Part shown: one piece after another, positions 55,402 to 64,000 of the stretch | Layout of the letters: each line of letters starts with the position of its first letter | Numbering within the stretch: position 1 is the stretch's first letter | DNA from: Triglochin maritima | Taxonomy: Eukaryota; Streptophyta; Magnoliopsida; Alismatales; Juncaginaceae | Direction of reading: 5' to 3' | DNA: 64,000 bases | Assembly: GCA_963682175.1 (NCBI GenBank) | Contig: OY821777.1 | Location: 20,418,001-20,482,000, forward strand | Made by a program: the position numbers and the translations under genes | The notes under the pieces: generated by a model | What the model was told of the DNA's origin: nothing | Seen by the model: the letters and a program-made list of their open reading frames with translations, nothing else | The model's database searches: none

Positions 55402-57313
55402 ATGAATGTGTGTGTTGTGTTTTGTTTTGTTGTACCAATGTTGATTGATTTCCTAGATAGCATCTTATAATTTCTGTTTCATATATCTCAAATAATGTGC
55501 AGGACATATTTCTAGCATGTTAATTTCTTGAGAGAAATTGTGAACTCTAAAGTTAAAAAATGTTGGATGTCTTCAACTCCTTAATCCTCTGTTATTTCAA
55601 ATAAAATATGTTTATTAAGTCTTGCACGGTCAAATGTTAAAGATATTTATTGGTGGCTCATGTTGAGAGCTTCCAAATGATAGTATCCTCACCGACAATA
55701 AACACAAAAGTTATGGAAATTTTGACGATAATAACTTCAAACAAGACGGTAATAAGTTATTAATGTCACTAACACAAGATTATCTCTATGTAATGAATGT
55801 ATTTATCTATGTCAACTAAAAATAGTCATAATAAGTAAGAAATAAAGGACTCACAAAAATTAAAAGTACACCAAAATAATTTCACGTTTTGACAAGTGTA
55901 CTTAAGAAATTGTGGGCTACTCAAGTGTAAAACTCCAATATATATCCTGATTTATGTCTAAACAATTTGATTAATAATTTGTATTCGAGATCTCCTCTGA
56001 AAGTTGTAGGATTATATTTCAGAACATGCTGAAATATGGGTGCCTTAAAAACTGCTAAAAGATTGTGAATATTACACAAAATCACAAATATAGCCAGTTT
56101 TAAACATCAATTTAAAAGTGTTTTCGTGATTTTGTTGTATGCAATTAAGTAATCGACTTTTAATTTAGCAAGATTTAAAGACCAATAATTTATGTACCTT
56201 AAAATAATTCTATCTTAAAATAACTGGGAGCAAATTCAAAAGAAGCCTCCCTTGATTCTAAAAATAAAGTCATACTTATGACGTAATTAGAATTTGGAAA
56301 CAGGAATCAGAGTAAATCATATTATTAAAATGTAGTAAGTGAGATCGACTGCTGACGTCGTGCAGTGAAGATAATAGCTCAAATAGTATTTCTGTTAAAA
56401 CGAAATGATGTTATATTTTAAATATTAGGCTATAGTCATGGGCGCACAACCGAGTGCATCAATTTCTTTTAGATAAAAAAAACATGTTCGTATTGGGCAG
56501 TCAGTTCTCTTCTCTAAATTAATATTAAAGACAAAATTGTGGAATTAAAAGTTTCTTTTCTAACGTGCTAACATGCTTTTGAAAGCCAATGAGTTGGACA
56601 TGTAATAGTTAAACAAGATCTATGACTCAACTATTTGCATATTCCATAAACTCGATTTGATGCCAATAACAAGTTGGTCGTGGTCCTTTTAGAATATTAA
56701 GTGTGATTTTGTAGCTATACAAGTTAAAAGAAAAATTGCAACTTAAGATTTTATTTTGGATACAATGTTACCTAATTGCACTGCATGTTGAGACGTCGTT
56801 ATCACATTTTTGAATATAATATAAGTAAGCAACACTACAGGTTAAGTCATTGATCTAGCATTATAAATGATAATTGAAGTCTAAATCACGATGAATTTAA
56901 TTATATGTAGCACGTAGTTGTTTGCTAGTTAAGATCATTTAACCCGTAAGTCTAACATTTAAAATTAACTAAGCTTAGAAAAACGTTTATAGGCTGAAAG
57001 AAATTTGTGCATGCACACGCATAATCTTAAGAAAGGGTAGATGTGTAACTCCTCTTCTCCATTATAATCAAATCAAATGTTTAGGCACGAGATATGTTCT
57101 ATATTTAGAACATGCATCTCCACGTTGCCCAGCTGAGCTTTTCATTTCTAAATATTAAGGTCAAAATTGTGGATTGACAAAGTCTTTGTGGAAAATACGT
57201 GCTTTCGAAAGACAATGAGTTAGATTTGTAATAATTAAACGACACCTCATGGCTTAAGTATTTGATCTCGGTCCTCTTATAATATTATGTGTGATTTTGT
57301 AGACGTCCAATTT
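55402..57313. repeat. Intergenic AT-rich DNA with a diverged direct repeat
   Basis: No gene is seen. 56515-56720 and 57150-57308 are diverged direct repeats: AAAATTGTGGA, TTTGTAATAATTAAAC-like text, GGTCCTCTTATAATATTA, then GTGTGATTTTGTAG. The second copy ends at the Copia-3 insertion point. Confidence 0.5.
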
Positions 57314-57580
57314 TGTTAGAGAACAAGATTGATCCATGCCAAAAGCCCAGCTCAAAGCCCATAAAAATTCAACCCCAATTACATAATTATATCTTATTGT
57401 ATTGTAAGTTCATATACATTGTATTAGAAAATTCTCAAACACTCCAGAATATTCATCTATGTTGTCTAGGTTCGTATGTATCATGTAAAATCATACCTAT
57501 AAATACCATGTATCTCTCTCTATCTTATGATTAAGAAGAGAGATTTTCATTGCATTCTTGCAAGATATTATTATTTAACA

Positions 57581-58864
57581 TGGTATCAAGAGCCCAGATT
57601 GGTTCAAACCTGATCCAACAAACAACCTGCTCTTTAGCCCACATACCCTCTCGTTTCTCCCTTTCAAAGCCCAGACCCGTCAACAAACCAAACTAGCCAT
57701 TTTTCTCCTTGAAAATCCAATGGTGAAGATTCACCATTCTCAAGCACACAGATTGTACTTTTCTTTATAAAATCAGACCCTTGACCAATTCAAATTCAAC
57801 GGCCAGGATCGAGAGACTGTTAGATACCCACTCCTCATCATCCAACCATTCATTCTTCAACGACCCATATCACTCTTCGAACGCCGCACGAATTGTGATT
57901 TCCTTCACATAGATCCAACTGTTCATAAAGAAATCCAACGATCCTGAATTCACTGCTACAATGCACACGGATCATGCTTTCTTAACAAGATCTGCACTGT
58001 TCTTTCCCTCCAACGGACGACGTCTTCTCCACTAAAACGAAGCTTCTGGACGATCATCTCAGCCACTCATTGTGATCTCAATGGCTGAAACTCCTCCAAA
58101 CGCCTCATATATAAGCCAAGAACATAGAAAACCGTCATTTTCTTTCTTCACCTCCAACCCTAAAATTGTTGCGGCGCTTCTCTGGAGCACCTTCCCTCTA
58201 CTCTTTGGTGACTTCTCCGGCCAATCTTGGAGCTTTTTCTCACTCTGTCTTGTGTTTTCTTTTTCTCTTAACAAGAGTTGTATTTCTCCTCTCTACTCAG
58301 ACTTCTTATCCGACTGTTACCTCTTTTTTCCGATTTACTAATGAGCATGCTTTGATCTAGAATGGTAACTTTTGACAATTTTCTACTACTAAACATTTGC
58401 GTTATTTTTCCACTTATATATGTTTGTCTTCATGATATGTTCTGTGCAAGCGTAGATTTAAATAAGTTCTGACGTTTCTACTGGTAACCTTCTTTTACAA
58501 TATTTGTTCTTTCACAAAAGAATCGTGTTCTTTTTCCTTTTGATATGTTTTGTGCATGTCTAGATCTCTACCATAATAACTTCCTCATTTTACTAGTAAC
58601 CTTTTACAATATCCGTTCTTTACAAAAAACTTTTCCCAAGAAAATAAAAAAAATATCTGAACTTTTTGTTTCTCTTTTTTCTTGTGCATCACTTTATAAC
58701 TTTTCTCTCAAGTTTTAATGGTTCTGACATTACAATAAAAAATTAATTTTTTTCTACTAGTGCTTTTGTTCTATATCTTCAAAAAAATAATAGAAAGCTC
58801 TGTGTTCTCTAAGCTTACACTTTGGTTTTGTTTCCTTTATGTAAACTGTGTCTTCTATTTAGCC
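57581..58864 (+). mobile_element. Copia-3 leader
   Basis: Primer site and non-coding leader, collinear with 16475-17282 plus 39603-40027 of Copia-1. The small ORFs at 58072-58360 have equivalents in Copia-1 but look like chance frames of a conserved RNA region. Confidence 0.7.
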
Positions 58865-59437
58865 ATGACGACTTCAAGTCAGAGCTCCACCAGTACTCCT
58901 AGCAGCAGTACTTCTTGTCTTTTCCTATTTCTAATAGTCCATCCTTTCCAATACATGTATGTGCGCCTTGAATGCGCGAACTACCTTCTATGGCGGACCC
59001 AAATACTACCCATAGTCCGTCGTAATGACCTGTATGATTTTTTGAATGGCTCTACTACTCTTCCCTCCCTTTTTAGATGAGGCTCATACCATTCCAAACC
59101 ATGACTTTAAAGTATGGTCTCACCAAGACCAACTTCTGTTGGATTGGTTGCTTGCCCCTCTTACTAAGGGAGTTTTAGGATAGACTATTGGCTGTAACAC
59201 CACGTGATCCGCCTGGGTTACCTAAGTGAATGTCTTTGCCTCATAGTCCCAATCCCGTATTATCCAGCTTAGGCTACAACTTCATACAACTAAGAAAGGA
59301 ACTTATCCATTTTGATTATCTTCAGAAGATGAAGTCCATTTCTGATAGTTTGTCTATTGTGGCTCATCATGTTTCTGATTCGGATTTAGTTCTTCATGTG
59401 TACTTGCTGGATTGGGGACCGAGTATGACTCCTTTGT
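58865..59437 (+). pseudogene. Copia-3 gag, first part
   Basis: It starts MTTSSQSSTSTPSSSTS, then shows CANYLLWRTQILPIVRRNDL and DFLNGSTTLP, the typical start of a Copia gag. After a frame change it reads DFKVWSHQDQLLLDWLLAPL. Internal deletion and stops make it non-functional. The last 310 bp are repeated at 61248-61558. Confidence 0.8.
59128..59437 (+). repeat. 310-bp direct duplication, copy 1
   Basis: Gag sequence from ACCAACTTCTGTTGG to GACTCCTTTGT, repeated at 61248-61558 with about four differences. It flanks the inserted B fragment. Confidence 0.88.
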
Positions 59438-61247
59438 CTAGTTGATTTTAATTTAAGGCTTGGGTGACACTTTAGGTTTGTGATTTGTGGGTCACGGAAG
59501 GGTGATGAAATCCCTATCGTATCTTTACCTACGGAGTTACCCTTAAGATAGTTTAACTTAGATTTAACAAAGATAGTCAAACAATGGTATTTAGAGGGGG
59601 GCAATTTCAAGGTTGTATGCAAACTAGATTATATGCTTAAATGTATTTGATAAAAACCGCGATACGTACCTTGTCTCCAACACTCTTAAACAAGAATTAA
59701 TTTGCAAGAATTTAGCAAGAATAATGCAAACAGAACACTAGATGATGCATGCACTAAGGCTTTTCTAATTTTGTCAATTTTAGGTGAGAGTTAATTATTG
59801 CCAATTATGGAATTTTTGCCCTAACACATGCAGTTCTATTAAAAGGAAATTTTCTGAAAATAGAAATTACGAGGAAAAAGGCAACAAAGGTTACCTACGT
59901 AATGCTCAGTCGGGTTCGCCGCCCGCTCTCGAAATTTCAGTAGCTCCACGCGTCCATCCAGAGATGGTGCTAACCCCAGAAAAATTTGAAGCCCAGAAGC
60001 TTCAGGTGTGCGGCGTTTCCGCCGCAGGTTACTCTTGGTATGCGGCGACGGCGCCAAAAACTTGATGAGAATTAAATTTATACCGCAAGTGCACGGCGTC
60101 AATGGAGACGTGGCAAATATGGGTTGAACACAAGGAGTGAGAGATTTTGTTATTAGTGTGATTTCGATTGGGGGAAAAAAGGAAAGAAGAAATAAGTTGG
60201 TTTTTAGATTTTAGATTTTTAATTATCTAAAGCAAGAAACAAGAACAATTAAAACTAAAACAAGAACAAAGACGTGAATTCCGTTGGGTGGAGGTTTAGA
60301 TTTAGGATTTAGATTAGAGAATTCAGAAACTTATAATAAATCAAGTAATCAAAATATACTAACACGAAATTAAAATAATAACATTCATTCATCTTCTCTT
60401 CACCCTAAATCCGTCACCTCCACCCTTTGGATGGAGTTAGAAACTCATAGAGGGAGGAAGAAGGGGTCCTAGAGACATTACAAAAGAAAAGTTAAAACAA
60501 GAAATAAAAGACAGAATTTTATTACTAAAGTGAAGAGTACAAAACTGAAAATAAAAACAACTAAAAACTAGGTCTAAGGCCAATGACCCTTCTAGCATCG
60601 TTCTCGGGGCTATTTATAGCCGATACAAGGGATCCCAATATATAAATGGAACGTACACGCGTCAATACAGCATTGCTAAAAATTTGAGCACACGGATCGA
60701 GTTTTGTGCGGCTAAATCGCCGTAATTTGTACAAGAGGTGCGGCGGAATCGCCCCTTTTTGGCTCGGATTCGATCCAGATTTTTCCTGTGTGTTTATGGT
60801 ATGATTTGATCCTCCTTTGCGCGTCTGGATTGATTCTTTCCATTCTTTTGAGCTCCGGATTAATTCCTTTATATATATGGAGATTCACATTGATTTTTCT
60901 TTAGATTTTCTCCATAATAATAAAAGCTACTCGTGATTTGCAATTAGGTCCTTGACTTTTTGCAATTAAGTCCCCGGCTACTTTTGTGCTTAAGTCTTTG
61001 TTCTTTTTGTAATTAGATCTTGAATGCTTTTATGCTTGGATACATTTCCATTTGTAACCTGATAAACTTGAACTTGGTCTTTATGATAGAAATGAGTCTT
61101 TTCCACGCGTTTATGCTCGAGATGTGGGTAAATTGCATTCAGGTCCATGTATTCTGTAAATAAGACTAAACACATACCTTAGTAGCATTTATTGATGTAA
61201 AAGTAATCTAAATGAAAGACATATGATGCAATGTATGCAATGCATCA
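59438..61247 (-). mobile_element. Partial B element: 5' LTR plus leader only
   Basis: The LTR is 60063-61247 (1185 bp, TGATGAG to GCATCA). The adjoining leader (59438-60062) matches 32710-33498 of the B element and then ends abruptly. The primer-site region is altered by a small deletion that joins the second leader palindrome to it. There is no gag and no 3' LTR. Instead of a 5-bp duplication it is flanked by 310 bp of duplicated Copia-3 sequence. Confidence 0.85.
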
Positions 61248-61558
61248 ACCAACTTCTGTTGGATTGGTTGCTTGCCCCTCTTACTAAGGGAGTTTTAGGA
61301 CAGACTATTGGTTGTAACACCACGTGATCCGCCTGGGTTACCTAAGTGAATGTCTTTGCCTCATAGTCCCAATCCCGTATTATCCATCTTAGGCTACAAC
61401 TTCATACAACTAAGAAAGGAAACTTATCCATTTTGATTATCTTCAGAAGATGAAGTCCATTTCTGATAGTTTGTCTATTGTGGCTCATCATGTTTCTGAT
61501 TCGGATTTAGTTCTTCATGTGTACTTGCTGGATTGGGGACCGAGTATGACTCCTTTGT
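61248..61558 (+). repeat. 310-bp direct duplication, copy 2
   Basis: Second copy of 59128-59437. The Copia-3 gag continues from here into new sequence after 61558. Confidence 0.88.
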
Positions 61559-62662
61559 GGTTTCTATTTCCACACGTTCTGATTCCCCAACACTTATAGA
61601 ACTACATGCCATGCTTCTTAGTAATGAAATGCGATTGGAAAATAACATGGTTACCCCTGATCCCTCTATTAATGCTACCACCGAGCCTCTACTCAAAAAA
61701 TTGTAGTGGGCGCAATAACAGAGGTAGAGGTAGAGGTCGTGCTCGTGGATGTTTTTCCAACAATTATAACAATCGTCCGTTACCAACTCTTCTGTTAGTT
61801 ATGGCCGACCACGAGTTCAGTGCCAAATCTGAACAAAGATGGGTCATACTGGTATTCAGTGCTATAAACGTTTTGATCAATCCTATCAGGATTCCACTCT
61901 CTGCTACGATGGCAAACTTATGCAACATAGCAAATGAGGCTTCGTTTCCTGACTCAGGAGCAACAAACCATCTGACTAATGATCAGTCTACACTTCAACA
62001 TTCTAGAGAATATACAGGTTCTGACTATCAGAACAGCAAATGGTACAGGTTTGCCTATTTTTCGTATTGGTTCATTTACTGTTCCTACATATTCTAGATA
62101 ATTACGAATACATGAAGTCTTTTATGTGCCTAGTGTAACTCGTAAATTAATTAGTGTTGCAAGATTTACAACAGATAACAATGTATATTTTGATTTTTTC
62201 CCTACATGTAGTTTTGTAAAGGATCTCTTTTCGGGCCAAGTCCTTCTCTAAGGGCACCTTGAGCATGGTCTCTATTGACTTCAACTCTCTTGTTCTCTAC
62301 CTAAGAAACTTGCATTTCCTTGGGGAAACGGACCTCTACAAATGTTTGGCATCGGAGACTTGGGCATCATTCTGCTCGTATTGTTCATATTATTCTTCAT
62401 GACTGCTCTTCGTACTGCAGGAAAGAACCTATTAAGCAATTGCCATACTTGTTCTTCTATTAAAAACCATAAACTGCATTTTATTACAACACGTATTAAA
62501 GCTAGTGCTCCTTTAGAACTAATTCATTATGATGTTTAGGGACCTGCACCTGCGATTTCTCTTACTAGATGTCGTTTTTATGTTAGTTTCATAGATGATT
62601 ACAATCGGTATACTTGGCTTTTTCCTATTGTAATCAAATATGATGTTTTACCTGTAGGATCG
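61559..62662 (+). pseudogene. Copia-3 gag end, protease and integrase start
   Basis: In shifting frames: gag C-terminus (SDSPTLIELHAMLLSNEMRL), an Arg/Gly-rich stretch (NRGRGRGRARG), and a CCHC knuckle with one cysteine codon turned to stop. Next come the protease active site PDSGATNHLTND near 61950, HEVFYVPSVTRKLISVARF, the GAG-pre-integrase region and the beginning of the integrase core (FYVSFIDDYNRYTWLFP) near 62580-62640. There are many stops. The SIRE-like LTR cuts it. Confidence 0.82.
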
Positions 62663-64000
62663 TGAGGGTCTCTAATTTTAATCAATTTTAAGCTAATTAC
62701 CTACATGTTTAATTGATCAAGATATGCACTGCGGAATTTAAACAAATACAAGTAAGCAAAGTAAACCACAATGATGACACCTGATTTTATAGAGGTTCGG
62801 CCTCCCACCTACTTCCTCTCTTGCAAGCTCTGCTCGATCTCCCTCGAGCTCCGCTTGCATCTTCACTATAAACCTCGTTCTGGGCCGAGATTAAGCATTT
62901 TACAAAACAAGCTCCACGAACACCCTCGTGAGCTTGACTTTCTTCTCTCACAATCCGAGAGAAAAACTTCGGGCTTTCACCAAAGTTCTTGCTTCTTTAC
63001 AACTGAGATCTTGAGTGGAACACTCTCTAACTTGAGCACACTTAGCTTAGGATGTGGAATTGATGCTAAAATGTGGAAGTTTAAGCTTGGAGAGTAGGAT
63101 TTGGGGAATGAGAGACTTGGGAATTTCTCTTAGGTGTATTTGACAAATGGAAGTGTAAGAGGTTGTAATTGTGTCAAACGAACACCTATTTATAAGCTCT
63201 TAAAGAGTTATAGGCGTTGGGGTGAATTGGGTAAAGATTGTGTAAGATACACAAAATAGAAACCGATAGGACCCAATTCTGAGTAAGTTCGGTCGACCGG
63301 ATCAGGCTGAACGGTCGACCGTTTGGCAATTTTGATTAAGGTTCGGTCGACCGGTAAAAGAACGGTTGACCGCCAAAGGCTATAATCTGGGTATACTTAA
63401 GTGATCGGTCGAACACCGAGATAGGTTTGGTTGACCGATTCACACTAGGAATTTTGGGGTTGACAAACAAGATCATATTCGGTCGACCGAAACAAGGTCC
63501 ACGGTCGACCGAAAACCGACAGGCACATTGTGTTTGTCAAGGAACATAAGTTTGGTCGACCGAACAAGGTCCTCGGTTGACCGATACACTAAATGTATTT
63601 GGGGTATATGGAGATAACATGAATACGACCGTTGGGTATAATACGACAAAACAAACAGTCAGAAAAATATGTTAACTCGGTCGACCAAAAAGGTCTGGAC
63701 GGTCGACCGAATTTGGGCAGTTAAACACTAACAGGATATATGATCACCCGGTCGACCGAACAGTCTGTTTTGGTCAACCGAATGTGGGCAGATTGTTAAG
63801 ATTTTGGTTTAGTGTTTTTGGTCTAAGTTTGGGGGATCTATTGAAGTCCAAATTATGTGAAATTTCGTATGTGAATTCTATAGGGAACCAACTGTGTGTT
63901 TGAGTAGTTTTTAACTCAAGTATGCTCAATTACACAAAGTTCCTAAAACTCAATACAAATTACATGTCTTCAAATGAGCTTGATTACTTGTCTTGACTTA
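62663..64000 (-). mobile_element. SIRE-like LTR, cut by the window end
   Basis: It starts TGAGGGTCTC, with U5 on the left, TATTTATA (TATA complement) near 63187-63194 and U3 with GGTCGACC-type palindromes at 63288-63782. It is closest to the solo LTR at 41688-43194. GATCG at 62658-62662 would be the target duplication. About 150 bp of LTR is beyond the window, so solo LTR and full element cannot be told apart. Confidence 0.82.

Larger units (their letters stand above)
57314..62662 (+). mobile_element. Copia-3: Copia element, incomplete in the window
   Basis: The 5' LTR is 57314-57580 (TGTTAGAGAAC to CATTTAACA-type end; AATTT just before it). The initiator-tRNA-Met primer site TGGTATCAAGAG is at 57581. 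A leader about 92% like that of Copia-1 follows, then a decayed gag-protease-integrase region. It is interrupted by a partial B element (59438-61247) and cut at 62663 by a SIRE-like LTR. Its 3' half lies beyond the window if it exists. Confidence 0.85.

Noticed and set aside
1..64000. CRISPR arrays, tRNA or rRNA genes, bacterial operons
   Set aside because: The regularly repeated units here are LTR pairs and U3 palindromes; no spacer-repeat array, cloverleaf gene or rRNA segment was seen. tRNA-like matches are only primer binding sites.

Overview
The window looks like nuclear DNA of a repeat-rich flowering plant, most likely a eudicot. The coding signatures are those of plant Ty3/Gypsy (Athila/Tat-like, tRNA-Asp primer site), Copia (initiator-tRNA-Met primer site), MULE and L1 elements, plus one plant-type gene with an intron. 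I see no bacterial genes, rRNA, tRNA or CRISPR. The species cannot be named from the sequence.

Most of 1-44 kb is a stack of LTR retrotransposons inserted into one another. I use working names: A, B and C are three related Gypsy families; SIRE-like and Copia-1/Copia-3 are Copia families. An old C element (+ strand: LTR ending at 4621, primer site 4632-4649, leader, broken gag) is the floor. It carries an A solo LTR (1757-3138), a complete A element E1 (4949-13441, - strand), another A solo LTR (14613-16030) and Copia-1 (16204-43823, + strand). Copia-1 contains a SIRE-like element (17283-39597, -), whose 3' LTR contains a B element (18669-34722, -), whose gag contains a young A element E2 (22987-31616, +). 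Target-site duplications support every level: AATTT, TGCTT, ACTAC and GCTCG. LTR divergence falls with depth, from about 12% to about 10%, 2% and 0.5%. Copia-1 also carries a hAT-like DNA transposon (40687-43525) holding a captured piece of a chloroplast N-acetylglutamate synthase gene, itself split by a SIRE-like solo LTR.

The A and B elements encode gag plus an aspartic-protease-like domain but no reverse transcriptase or integrase, so they must move in trans. E2 keeps an intact 1035-codon ORF.

44-49 kb is a mosaic of SIRE-like and A LTR fragments, AT-rich direct repeats and a 5'-truncated LINE. 49.3-53.3 kb holds a decayed MULE with a transposase, an OTU protease domain and a plant-mobile-domain fragment on the other strand. 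53.5-54.2 kb is a foldback element with long inverted repeats. Directly downstream is the only apparently functional host gene, a two-exon gene (54308-55366) joining a Copia-gag-like N-terminus to a phloem protein 2 lectin domain. From 57.3 kb to the end lies Copia-3, broken by a partial B element flanked by a 310-bp duplication, and then by a SIRE-like LTR that runs off the window.

The most unusual signals are regulatory. A-family LTRs carry a plant snRNA-type upstream sequence element exactly 32 bp from the TATA box. Families A, B and C each place a family-specific GC-rich palindrome both about 90-130 bp upstream of the LTR TATA box and again about 140-200 bp downstream of the primer site. 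The SIRE-like U3 instead carries an array of GGTCGACC palindromes.
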